Positions 1 through 7,108 of a DNA stretch of 11,273 bases are shown here, one piece after another. Under the pieces are notes generated by a model, which saw only the letters and a list, made by a program, of their open reading frames with translations, searched no databases and was not told where the DNA came from. Each line of letters opens with the position of its first letter. Position 1 is the first letter of the stretch. This DNA is from JASFRI01 sp050115015 (lineage in GTDB: Bacteria > Acidobacteriota > Polarisedimenticolia > CBDVAL01): positions 1 through 11,273 of the forward strand of contig JASFRI010000108.1 of NCBI GenBank assembly GCA_050115015.1. The letters run 5' to 3'. The translations under genes were made by a program, and so were the position numbers.

Positions 1-713
1 TGTTCGGCGTCTCCTACCGGAGCCAGCGGATCGTCCGGATGAAGGGCAAGGAGCAGTGGCAGGACATCAGCGAGGCGGGCTTCAGCTTCCTGCCCAGCCA
101 GGGCCTGATCAACCCCGCCGGCTGCGAGCCGCGGGAGCCGTCCGGCAACGGCTACTGCCCCATGGGGGCGGCCTTCACGGACAGCCCCGCGTCGGCGAAC
201 ATCGTCCTTCCCGCCTCGTTCCAGATCGGCTTCGGCCGGGAGGGACAGGGGAACTGGGACTGGGAGGTGGATCTCCTCTACACGCGCTGGCGGAACTTCG
301 ATGACATCAGCATCGACGTGGAGGACGTCAACGGCGTTGTCTACGGCCTCGGCGGCACCTACTACACGACGACGGATCTGGACTACCCCGAGCGCTGGCG
401 GGATACCTACTCTCTCTTCGCGGGGGCGGACTACAACTTCACGGACGCTCACGCCATCCGCTTCGGGCTGAGCCTCGATCCGTCGCCGGCCCGCGAGGAG
501 TACGTGCGGCCCTACTCGCCGATGCTGAGCCGCGGCGCCGTCACCGTGGGCTACGGCTACACCGGCATGGAGGGCAAGATCAAGGTGGATGTGTTCGCCC
601 AGGGCTGGGCGGGCGTCGAGGCCGACGCCTCCGCCTACAGTCCGGGCGTGGTTCCCGGGACCTACAACTCCACCGAGCTGGCCGCGGGCGCCAGCTTCCA
701 GTACAACTTCTAG
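1..713 (+). CDS. FadL/OmpP1/TodX-family outer-membrane transporter, 3' part (5' end outside window)
   Basis: This is the C-terminal part of an outer-membrane beta-barrel of the FadL type, which carries long-chain fatty acids or other hydrophobic molecules across the outer membrane. The reading frame is open from base 3, so the ATG at 39 is internal and the gene starts before the window; about 236 residues are visible. The text opens with the strand motif FGVSYRS, which matches LGLSYRG in the complete FadL-like protein encoded next door. Later strands also match in order (NFTDAHAIRFGL versus AFNDRHEIRWGL; VTVGYGYT versus AQVGYGYT). It ends in QYNF; a C-terminal Phe is the usual signal for barrel assembly by BAM. 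An extended loop carries two cysteines eleven residues apart (visible residues 41 and 52), which the neighbour lacks. Fatty acid as substrate is inferred from the family and from the adjacent acyl-CoA synthetase gene. Confidence 0.85.
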   Translation, partial: FGVSYRSQRIVRMKGKEQWQDISEAGFSFLPSQGLINPAGCEPREPSGNGYCPMGAAFTDSPASANIVLPASFQIGFGREGQGNWDWEVDLLYTRWRNFDDISIDVEDVNGVVYGLGGTYYTTTDLDYPERWRDTYSLFAGADYNFTDAHAIRFGLSLDPSPAREEYVRPYSPMLSRGAVTVGYGYTGMEGKIKVDVFAQGWAGVEADASAYSPGVVPGTYNSTELAAGASFQYNF

Positions 714-714
714 A

Positions 715-741
715 GGCCCGTCCCGGCCGGTCGACGGGGCC
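715..741 (+). terminator. Possible terminator hairpin after the first fadL-like gene (no T-tract)
   Basis: Two bases after the stop codon, GGCCCGTC (715-722) can pair with GACGGGGCC (733-741) if one G is bulged, leaving a 10-base loop. The core CCCGTC/GACGGG is perfect. No run of T follows, so it is not a textbook intrinsic terminator; it may act weakly, stabilise the mRNA end, or simply reflect high GC. Confidence 0.3.
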
Positions 742-787
742 CCGGGGGCTTCCGGCAGCCGGCTGGCCCACGCAGTATCGCTTCGAG

Positions 788-793
788 TACAAT
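788..793 (+). promoter_or_regulatory. Candidate -10 box upstream of the fadL-acyl-CoA synthetase pair
   Basis: TACAAT matches the sigma-70 -10 consensus at five of six bases in otherwise GC-rich DNA. The -35 region is weak: TGGCCC at 764-769, with an 18-base spacer, matches three of six. Transcription would start near base 800 and give a leader of about 190 bases before the ATG at 987. Confidence 0.35.
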
Positions 794-813
794 CGGGCGC
801 CGTTCGCGCCCGA
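793..813. promoter_or_regulatory. Inverted repeat at the candidate transcription start (possible operator)
   Basis: TCGGGCGC and GCGCCCGA form perfect 8-base arms around a 5-base loop (CGTTC, 801-805). The repeat begins at the last base of the candidate -10 box and covers the predicted transcription start. That is a typical place for a repressor operator, but it could equally be a hairpin at the 5' end of the transcript. No regulator gene is in the window. Apart from this repeat and the candidate -10 box, I see nothing else clear in the gap 714-986. Confidence 0.35.
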
Positions 814-972
814 CCACGCCAGGCATCGATCGGCCCCCCGCCTCCCCTGGATGCGGGGTCGGATGAAGGTCGAGGGATCGCAGGCGGTCGCCGGCCGGGG
901 CTCGCCGGGTCGACCGTCGCCGATCGTCCCGCGCCCTCCACGTGCGCGGGGCTCCCTCTCATTCCGGGCCCC

Positions 973-979
973 GGAAGGA
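973..979 (+). promoter_or_regulatory. Ribosome-binding site that fixes the start of the second fadL-like gene
   Basis: GGAAGGA lies 7 bases before the ATG at 987. The open frame continues upstream to an ATG at 942, but only the 987 start gives a normal signal peptide and has a Shine-Dalgarno sequence at the right distance. Confidence 0.7.
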
Positions 980-986
980 CGGCCAC

Positions 987-2291
987 ATGAGACGATTCCT
1001 GGTGTGTGCGCTGGGAGCGCTGGTCAGCGGCGGACCGCTGCTGGCGTCGGGCTATCTGATCTACGAGCAGGGCGCGAAGGCCTCGGCCCAGGCCGGCGCC
1101 TTCACCGCGCGGGCGGACGACGCCAGCGCGATCTTCTACAACCCCGCCGGCATCACCGCGCTCGAGGACTGGCAGATCGTCTTCGGGTCCTCCGTGCTCT
1201 TCCTGGGGGAGACGCAGTTCCGGAGCCCGACCCTGGGCGATGACGAGATGGTCCGGAACAAGGCCTATCCGACGCACCTCTACCTGACGAACCGGGCCTC
1301 CGAGCGGATCTCCTGGGGGATCGGCGCCTACACCCCCTTCGGACTCGAGACCGAGTGGGACGACCAATCGCCGCTCCGGTTCTCGTCCCAGCACGCCGAG
1401 GTCCGGGCGATCTACCTCACTGGCGTCCTCGGCATCCGGATCAGCGACTCGTTCTCCGTCGCCGCCGGTCTGACCTACGTCACCGGCGAGGTCCGGGCGT
1501 TCTCGCGGTTTATCAACCTGGATTCGCTTGCACCGATCACGACGCCACCCACGTTGGGGCAAGAGGCATTCACGAACCTCCGAGGAGATGACACCGACTA
1601 CACGTACACCCTGGGTCTGCAGTACCGGAACCCGGACGGCATCCATCTCGGCCTGAGCTACCGCGGCAGGGCGCGGCTGGAACTGGACGGTTCGGTGACC
1701 TTTGAGGGCGTTCCGGATGCGCTGATCGGGCTGCAGCCGCCATTACAGCCGCTTTCAGCGAAATTCGTCGACGGCCCCGGCTCGTCGGTGCTCCCGCTGC
1801 CGGCGGGAGCCGTCTTCGCCGTCGGCTGGGTGGGGGACGCCTGGTCGTTCGAGTTCGACGCCGTCTGGACGGAGTGGAGCAGCTTCGGCGAACTCCCGTT
1901 GCAGTTCGAGAACCAGAGCTCCTTTGGGCCAATTCCGATCGTCGCCGACCAGGTCGTGCCGGAGAACTGGCACAACACGATGTCCTGGCGGGTCGGCGTC
2001 GGCTATGCGTTCAATGACCGGCACGAGATCCGCTGGGGCCTGTACGCCGATCAGAACCCCATCCCCGACACGTCGGTGCGGCCGTCCCTGCCGGACGCCG
2101 ATCGTCAGTCCGCCCAGGTCGGCTACGGCTACACCATGCCCGGAGGGCTGTTCGGCGTGGACGCGTACTACCAGTACATCCGCTTTGCGGGGCGGGACGT
2201 GCCGGAGGTGCCGGCCGACGATTCGGTGATCGCCGGGAGCTACGCCACCCGCATCAGCATCCTCGGCGCGTCGCTGCGTTTCAAGTTCTAG
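987..2291 (+). CDS. FadL/OmpP1/TodX-family outer-membrane fatty-acid transporter
   Basis: A complete 434-residue FadL-type beta-barrel, close to the usual family length of about 420-450. The start at 987 gives a signal peptide (MRRF, then a hydrophobic stretch to about residue 20, with likely cleavage near LLA/SG). The mature N-terminus has the family hallmark: YEQGAKASAQAGAFTARADD followed by SAIFYNPAG, with the conserved Asn-Pro-Ala at 52-54. In characterised FadL proteins this segment forms the plug inside the barrel. Repeated amphipathic strands follow, and the protein ends in LRFKF with a C-terminal Phe for BAM recognition. It is a tandem paralogue of the truncated gene upstream. The acyl-CoA synthetase gene starts 26 bases downstream, so the two are probably co-transcribed and couple import to activation. 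The substrate could be a fatty acid or another hydrophobic compound such as an alkane or aromatic; the sequence does not say which. Confidence 0.93.
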   Translation: MRRFLVCALGALVSGGPLLASGYLIYEQGAKASAQAGAFTARADDASAIFYNPAGITALEDWQIVFGSSVLFLGETQFRSPTLGDDEMVRNKAYPTHLYLTNRASERISWGIGAYTPFGLETEWDDQSPLRFSSQHAEVRAIYLTGVLGIRISDSFSVAAGLTYVTGEVRAFSRFINLDSLAPITTPPTLGQEAFTNLRGDDTDYTYTLGLQYRNPDGIHLGLSYRGRARLELDGSVTFEGVPDALIGLQPPLQPLSAKFVDGPGSSVLPLPAGAVFAVGWVGDAWSFEFDAVWTEWSSFGELPLQFENQSSFGPIPIVADQVVPENWHNTMSWRVGVGYAFNDRHEIRWGLYADQNPIPDTSVRPSLPDADRQSAQVGYGYTMPGGLFGVDAYYQYIRFAGRDVPEVPADDSVIAGSYATRISILGASLRFKF

Positions 2292-2317
2292 GCTTCCACC
2301 AGGGGGTTCCACGCCGG

Positions 2318-4114
2318 ATGGAGATCAAGGTCCTGCCCGATCTGCTGTCGAACCTGATGGCCCGCCATCGGAAACCGGCCCTGCTGCGGTTCAAGGAGGG
2401 GGGGCGGTGGCATGACATCGCCACCGCGGAGGTCGACCGGCGGGTCCGCGCCGCCTGCCTGGGGCTGCGGGACGCCGGCGTGGAGCGCGGCGATCGGGTC
2501 GGACTGCTGTCGGAGAACCGCCCGGAATGGTGCCTGGCGGACCTGGCCATCCAGTCCCTGGGGGCCGCCAACGTGCCGCTTTACCCGACCCTCCTGGAGG
2601 ATCAGATCCGCCACGTCCTGGCCGACTGCGGCGCCCGGGCGGTGATCTGCTCCACCCCGGAACAGGTCGCGAAGATCCTCGCCATTCGCGGCGATCTCCC
2701 GGATCTGGAGACGATTCTGGCCTTCGATCCGCCGCCCGGGGCCGCCCCCGAGGGGGTCTCCTCCTGGGCGGCCCTCCGGGAGGCCGGCGGACGGGCCGCC
2801 AGCCGCCGGCCGCACCTGTTCGAGGACCTGCGGGACGCCGTCCGGCCCGAGGACCTGGCGAGCATCATCTACACGTCGGGCACCACGGGTCTCCCGAAAG
2901 GGGTCACCCTGACCCACGAGAACTTCCTCGGCAACGTGCGGTCGGTGGTGTCCCTGATGCCGATCACCGAGGACGACGTGGCTCTCTCCTTCCTGCCGCT
3001 GTCCCATGTGTTCGAGCGCATGGTGGAGTACGTCTACCTGGCCCGCGGGGCGACCATCGCGTACGCCGAGTCGATCGAGGCGGTGCCGCAGAACCTGCAG
3101 GAGGTCCGTCCCACGCTGGCCGTCGCGGTCCCGCGGGTGTTCGAGAAATTCTACGCCCGGGTCATGGAGACGGTGAACCAGGGACCGCGCCTCAAGAAGC
3201 AGATCTTCTTCTGGGGCCTCGACATCGGCAGGCGGCAGATCCCCTACCTCGTCGAGGGTCATCCCGTCCCCGGGGCGCTCGGCTTCCAGGCCGCCATCGC
3301 GGACCGGCTGGTATTCCAGAAGCTGCGCGCGCGGGTCGGCGGCAAGCTGCGCTACTTCATCTCCGGGGGGGCGCCGCTCAACCCGCGCCTCGCCGAGTTC
3401 TTCTGGTCCGTGGGCCTGCCGGTCTACGAGGGCTACGGGCTGACGGAGACCTCACCGGTCATCGCCGTCAACCATCCCGGCATGGTGAAGCTAGGGACCG
3501 TGGGGCCGGTGATCCCGGGGGTGAAGGTCCGGATCGCCGAGGACGGGGAGATCCTGGTGCAGGGGCCCAACGTCATGTCCGGATACTACAAGAACGAGGA
3601 CGCCAACCGGCAGGCCTTCCGCGACGGCTGGTTCTGCACGGGGGACATCGGCCGCCTCGACGACCAGGGATTCCTGACGATCACCGACCGAAAGAAGGAC
3701 GTCCTCAAGACCTCCGGGGGCAAGATGGTGGCCCCGCAACCGATGGAGAACGACCTCAAGGCGAACAAGTACATCGCCAACGCCGTCGTCCTCGGCGATC
3801 GCCGCAAGTACCTCGCCGCCCTGCTGGTGCCGAACCTCGACAACCTCGAGGCCTACTGCCGCCGTCACGGCCTTGGGAAGCTCCCCCTCGAGGAGAAGCT
3901 GCGGCACGAGAAGGTCCTGCAGCTCTACCGTTGGCAGGTGGACCGGGTGATGAAGGGGCGGCCCCGGTACGAGCAGATCAAGACGTTTCACCTGCTGCCG
4001 CGCGACTTCTCCCTGGAGGCAGGGGAGATCACCCCCACGCTCAAGGTCAAGCGAAACGTGGTGGAGTCGAACTATCGGGAGCAGATCCGCTCGCTCTATC
4101 CTCCGGAAGAGTGA
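2318..4114 (+). CDS. Long-chain acyl-CoA synthetase (AMP-forming; FadD15/FAA1-like)
   Basis: A 598-residue ANL-superfamily enzyme of the long-chain type (COG1022-like). It activates a fatty acid with ATP to an acyl-adenylate and then transfers it to CoA. The core motifs are intact: the phosphate-binding loop YTSGTTGLPKG at 185-195, LPLSHVFER at 227-234, YGLTET at 373-378, TGD at 441-443 with the ribose-binding Asp443, DRKKD at 457-461, and the C-terminal GEITPTLKVKR at 569-579, where Lys576 is the likely catalytic lysine. Length and the ITPTLKVKR ending fit the bacterial FAA1-type group of about 600 residues rather than medium-chain or aryl ligases. It is probably cytoplasmic or membrane-associated. 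The ATG at 2318 has AGGGGG (2301-2306) 11 bases upstream. The 26-base gap to the FadL-type gene indicates an operon, which resembles vectorial acylation in enterobacteria. Chain-length preference cannot be read from the sequence. Confidence 0.93.
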   Translation: MEIKVLPDLLSNLMARHRKPALLRFKEGGRWHDIATAEVDRRVRAACLGLRDAGVERGDRVGLLSENRPEWCLADLAIQSLGAANVPLYPTLLEDQIRHVLADCGARAVICSTPEQVAKILAIRGDLPDLETILAFDPPPGAAPEGVSSWAALREAGGRAASRRPHLFEDLRDAVRPEDLASIIYTSGTTGLPKGVTLTHENFLGNVRSVVSLMPITEDDVALSFLPLSHVFERMVEYVYLARGATIAYAESIEAVPQNLQEVRPTLAVAVPRVFEKFYARVMETVNQGPRLKKQIFFWGLDIGRRQIPYLVEGHPVPGALGFQAAIADRLVFQKLRARVGGKLRYFISGGAPLNPRLAEFFWSVGLPVYEGYGLTETSPVIAVNHPGMVKLGTVGPVIPGVKVRIAEDGEILVQGPNVMSGYYKNEDANRQAFRDGWFCTGDIGRLDDQGFLTITDRKKDVLKTSGGKMVAPQPMENDLKANKYIANAVVLGDRRKYLAALLVPNLDNLEAYCRRHGLGKLPLEEKLRHEKVLQLYRWQVDRVMKGRPRYEQIKTFHLLPRDFSLEAGEITPTLKVKRNVVESNYREQIRSLYPPEE

Positions 4115-4163
4115 GCCTGATGCGCAGCCCCGGGCCGGTGCGGTAGCATAGTTGCGGCCGCCC

Positions 4164-4182
4164 GCGCGGGGGCCCCTCGCGC
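4164..4182. terminator. Possible bidirectional terminator hairpin between convergent genes
   Basis: The 19-base segment is a near-perfect palindrome: GCGCGGGG and CCCTCGCGC fold on each other with one G·T wobble (bases 4169 and 4177). It sits in the 90-base gap between the converging acyl-CoA synthetase and lipoprotein genes, where a shared terminator is expected. There is no T-tract on either side, which lowers confidence. I see nothing else in this gap. Confidence 0.35.
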
Positions 4183-4204
4183 CTTCCTGGGCCCTCGACG
4201 GGGT

Positions 4205-5797
4205 TCACCTCTGGCCGTCGGGAACCCGGATCGCCACCGGCAGGTCGGCCGTCCTTGCCAGCATCCCACGGACCTCGGATCCGGCGTGGCCGTACGCCGC
4301 CAGCAGCTCCTCGGCGCCGGTCTCCGAGGTCTCCGCCGCCAGCAGCGCCCCGGCCAGCGCGGTCTCGGAGTCGAGCATCCGGTCCGGGACGACCCGGAAG
4401 CGGCCCGTGTCCGGATCGTGGAGGATCCCTCCCTGCTCGCGGTGCCAGTTGAGGGCGATCAGCGCCGCCCGGCCCGGGACCGAGTCCTCCCCCGCGCGGA
4501 TCGTCGCCAGCAGCTCCATCAGGAGCGCGGTATGGTGTTCCCGGCCCAGCGAGGCGGGCAGCACGCCGCGCCGCAGGAACCATTCCATCGAGTGCCGTCC
4601 GACCGCCCCCGCCCGCGCCTCCGCAAGCACCGCCCCCACCTCCGGGTCGCCGGGGGCGACCTCGGGCGGGGGGACCAGGCCCCGTCCCAGCTCCCGCATG
4701 AGGATCAGCTGGAAGTACCCCTCGGGTGTCAGCAACGGTCGCTGGTCGACATCGAGCACGAGGCTCGAAAGGGGCTCCAGGATCACCTCGCGGCGCGCCT
4801 CGATGCGGTCCCGCCAGAGGACGGAGTACGATCCCTCCGCCGTCCGGCGGGTCCAGGCGACGGGCTGCAGGCCGTGAGCCGCCCCGCCGCCGCGGTAGAA
4901 CTCGTCCGCCACGACGAGGACCGCCGGTGGCACGTCCTCCGGGAGTTCCAGGGTATCCGGGAGATAGCGGATCAGCGCCTCCCGCGCGGCCAGGAACGGG
5001 TCCAGCCGCCGGGTCTCCTCCGGATCGATCCAGCCGAGCATGGCGACATAGGCGGCCTTCCGCCGGAGCAGCCGGTCCTCACCCGGGTCGTAGGGTCCCA
5101 GCACCGCCGCCAGGCCGCCGGCCTCGGGCGGTAGCCGGCAGCCGCCACCCGTCTCGATGGCATCGGCGCAGCGCATCAGGTAGTCCGCCGTGTCGTCGTC
5201 ACGCGCCAGCGAGACCGCCTCCCGCAGGTGCCCGGCGGCGAGTGCGAGCCACCCCGCGTAGGCCTCCGCGAACGGCAACACCTCCGGCTGCCCGTCCCGC
5301 TCCCGCACCACCGTGCGCGGAGCCAGGATCCCCTCCGCCAGTTCCGGGTGCCGCGCGACCATCCCGGCGATCTCCCCCCGCGTGGCGAACGGGGGCCAGA
5401 GTCCGCCTCCGGGGGGCCGAGGTCCCACGTCCAGGAACGGCTCGCGCCCCCGGAACCGGTCGAAGGGTCCGGCGTGGAAGCGCATCAGTGCGGTCGCGGT
5501 GCGGCTCCAGGCGCCGCCGGAGGCCTGCAGCCTCGCCCGCATGTCCCACCCGCCCGGGCAGGACTGCTCCCAGAAGATCCGGTCCAGGGCACGGCCGGCC
5601 TCCGCCGACCTCTCCAGCACCGCCTCTGCCCAGGCCGGGCGGGCCGGGGAGGGCAGGGTCACCTCGGCCGCCCGCGCCAGTCTCTGTTCCAGCACGGCCA
5701 GAGGCGGCTCGGGGGGAGGGGCCGGCTCCGCGCAGCCCGCAAGAGCGAGCAGGCAGGGCAGGGCAAGGGGGAATGGTCTGAGCTCAAGGTCGCGCAT
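4205..5797 (-). CDS. Lipoprotein related to dipeptidyl-peptidase III (M49), zinc site lost
   Basis: A 530-residue probable lipoprotein. The ATG at 5797 gives a signal peptide ending in the lipobox LAGC (Cys22); a GTG at 5827 in frame would add ten residues and weaken it. From memory of the family, the rest lines up along its length with bacterial M49/DPP III-like proteins: ALDRIFWEQ near 70, FLDVGPRPPGGGLWPP near 121-136, PFAEAY near 175, GPYDPGEDRLLRRKAA near 234-249, RREVILEPL near 335-343, LNWHREQGGILHDPDTGRFRV near 449-469. Where these enzymes have HEXXH (HELSHG-like), this protein has RELGR at 368-372, so both zinc-binding His are Arg. Both Arg codons are CGG, two changes from either His codon, which argues against simple sequencing error. 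The third zinc ligand appears kept as Glu393 (AEARAG). It is therefore probably a non-catalytic binding or structural protein, anchored in a membrane facing the periplasm. It is divergent from the flavoprotein gene; the function is unknown. Confidence 0.72.
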   Translation of the reverse strand: MRDLELRPFPLALPCLLALAGCAEPAPPPEPPLAVLEQRLARAAEVTLPSPARPAWAEAVLERSAEAGRALDRIFWEQSCPGGWDMRARLQASGGAWSRTATALMRFHAGPFDRFRGREPFLDVGPRPPGGGLWPPFATRGEIAGMVARHPELAEGILAPRTVVRERDGQPEVLPFAEAYAGWLALAAGHLREAVSLARDDDTADYLMRCADAIETGGGCRLPPEAGGLAAVLGPYDPGEDRLLRRKAAYVAMLGWIDPEETRRLDPFLAAREALIRYLPDTLELPEDVPPAVLVVADEFYRGGGAAHGLQPVAWTRRTAEGSYSVLWRDRIEARREVILEPLSSLVLDVDQRPLLTPEGYFQLILMRELGRGLVPPPEVAPGDPEVGAVLAEARAGAVGRHSMEWFLRRGVLPASLGREHHTALLMELLATIRAGEDSVPGRAALIALNWHREQGGILHDPDTGRFRVVPDRMLDSETALAGALLAAETSETGAEELLAAYGHAGSEVRGMLARTADLPVAIRVPDGQR

Positions 5798-5939
5798 CGG
5801 GATCCCGTCCGCTGTGCCGCCGGGCACCTCATGCTATCGCGATCCGGGTGCCGGGCGCTCTCGGGACAGGTTCCACGCTATACTCGGCCTCCACGCGCAC
5901 CGCCGCCAGCAGGTTGCCGGCTCGTCGGGAGATCGTTCC
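5798..5939. promoter_or_regulatory. Divergent promoter region between the M49-like lipoprotein and flavoprotein genes
   Basis: This 142-base gap must drive genes in both directions. On the plus strand TATACT (5879-5884) matches the -10 consensus at five of six bases and would start transcription near 5891, about 50 bases before the GTG at 5940; no good -35 is seen. On the minus strand TAGCAT (complement of 5831-5836) is a weaker -10 candidate. If it is used, transcription would begin near 5824, downstream of the alternative GTG at 5827, which supports the ATG at 5797 as the lipoprotein start. Confidence 0.35.
5927..5932 (+). promoter_or_regulatory. Ribosome-binding site that selects the GTG start of the flavoprotein
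   Basis: GGGAGA lies 7 bases before the GTG at 5940. The frame is open far upstream (to 5313) only because of the high GC content. The Shine-Dalgarno sequence, and the dinucleotide-binding fold beginning at residue 5, place the true start here. Confidence 0.7.
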
Positions 5940-7079
5940 GTGAAGCGCTCGTTCGACATCGCCGTGATCGGTGCCGGTCCGGCCGGCAGCGTCGCCGCCA
6001 TGGTGCTGGCGCGCGCGGGCCGGTCCGTCGCCCTCATCGAGAAGGAGCGGATGCCGCGCTACAAGACCTGCGGCGGCGGCGTCGTGTCCCGGGCCCTGGC
6101 GGACCTTCCGTGCCCGGCCCCGACCGAGCGGAACATCCCGCTGCGCCGGGTCTCCCGGATCGTCCTCCACCACGCGGCGGTGGAGCCGATCCTGCTGGAG
6201 CGCCCCCACGCGCCGATCACCATGGTGATGCGTTCCGACTTCGATGCATACCTCGCTCGCCAGGCGGAGGCGGCGGGCGCGGCACGCCTCGAGGGGGCGG
6301 CTTTCCGGGGATTCTCGTCCGTGGAGGGGCGATACGGCTGCCTGGTGGACGGCACGGAGCTGCACGCCGACGCCGTCATCGGCGCCGATGGTGCCGAGAG
6401 CCGGGTGGCGCGTGCCGTCCCCGGCCCCCCCGCACGGCTCGGGGTGGCGCTGGAGGGCGAGCTGCCCGCGGGCCCGGATGGTTGGCGGGCCCCCCTGGCG
6501 CAGGAGGTGCGTTTCGACTTCGGCCCGCCCGAGGAAGGCTATGCCTGGGTGTTCCCGAAGGAGGGAGGCCTCTCCGTCGGCGTGTTCTCGCGCCGGCACC
6601 GCTATCCCGGGCTTCGTCAAGAGTACCGCCGCTACGTCGATCTTCTCGACCTGGCGCGGGGCGGGGTCCGCGAGGCACGCCTCACCGGCCACCGGATCCC
6701 CATCCGTCCGCGTCGGAGCTCCGGCCGCGACGGCATCCTGCTGGCCGGAGACGCGGCGGGCCTGGCGGACCCGCTCACCGGCGAGGGGATCTCCTACGCG
6801 ATCCGCTCGGGACGGCTGGCCGCCGAGGCGATCCTGGCGGCGGGCGATCGACCCCGCCGGGCGGCCGCCGAGTACCATCTGCGCCTGGAGTTCCTGCGCG
6901 AGGAGATCCGCGCGGCCCGGATCGTGGCCGGCCTCATCTACCGCCTGCCGTCCCTGGCGTTCCGCACGCTGGCGCGGCACCCGGCCTTTCCCGACGCCAT
7001 CGCTGACGTCTTCCTCGGGCAGCGCTCCTACCGCGACCTCCTCCGCCGCGCGCTGCGCGCGCCCTGGCGCCTGCTTTGA
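5940..7079 (+). CDS. Geranylgeranyl reductase family FAD-dependent oxidoreductase
   Basis: A 379-residue flavoprotein of the geranylgeranyl-reductase family, starting at GTG. The N-terminal Rossmann motif GAGPAGS (11-17) binds the ADP part of FAD. The family Cys-Gly-Gly motif is present as CGGGVVSRAL (44-53), GADG at 148-151, the substrate-site signature YAWVFPK with downstream LSVGVF at 201-216, and the second FAD motif GDAAGLADPLTGEGI at 270-284. Family members reduce isoprenoid double bonds in chlorophyll side chains, archaeal lipids or menaquinone tails, and some act on other polyprenyl or aromatic substrates. No chlorophyll or archaeal-lipid gene is nearby, so in a heterotrophic bacterium a quinone side chain or a carotenoid-like isoprenoid is a reasonable but unproven substrate. 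The protein is likely cytoplasmic or peripheral to the membrane. It diverges from the M49-like lipoprotein and converges with the exporter, with a 29-base gap. Confidence 0.88.
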   Translation: MKRSFDIAVIGAGPAGSVAAMVLARAGRSVALIEKERMPRYKTCGGGVVSRALADLPCPAPTERNIPLRRVSRIVLHHAAVEPILLERPHAPITMVMRSDFDAYLARQAEAAGAARLEGAAFRGFSSVEGRYGCLVDGTELHADAVIGADGAESRVARAVPGPPARLGVALEGELPAGPDGWRAPLAQEVRFDFGPPEEGYAWVFPKEGGLSVGVFSRRHRYPGLRQEYRRYVDLLDLARGGVREARLTGHRIPIRPRRSSGRDGILLAGDAAGLADPLTGEGISYAIRSGRLAAEAILAAGDRPRRAAAEYHLRLEFLREEIRAARIVAGLIYRLPSLAFRTLARHPAFPDAIADVFLGQRSYRDLLRRALRAPWRLL

Positions 7080-7108
7080 CCTCCGGGGCGCGCGGTCGTC
7101 CTCTTCCT

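Noticed and set aside
2288..3262. A 324-codon minus-strand open frame opposite the acyl-CoA synthetase
   Set aside because: It is antisense to conserved ligase motifs and its translation has no domain features.
2527..4146. A 539-codon plus-strand frame inside the synthetase gene
   Set aside because: It is out of frame with a protein containing every ligase motif, and its translation is rich in Gly, Arg and Pro only.
5313..5939. Upstream extension of the flavoprotein frame, making a 588-residue protein
   Set aside because: The extension is antisense to the lipoprotein gene and low in complexity; the ribosome-binding site at 5927-5932 and the Rossmann fold fix the start at 5940.
7078..7108. 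Possible terminator between the convergent flavoprotein and exporter genes
   Set aside because: Only GACC/GGTC pairs cleanly and the interior does not fold; the pyrimidine-rich tail is not a T-tract.
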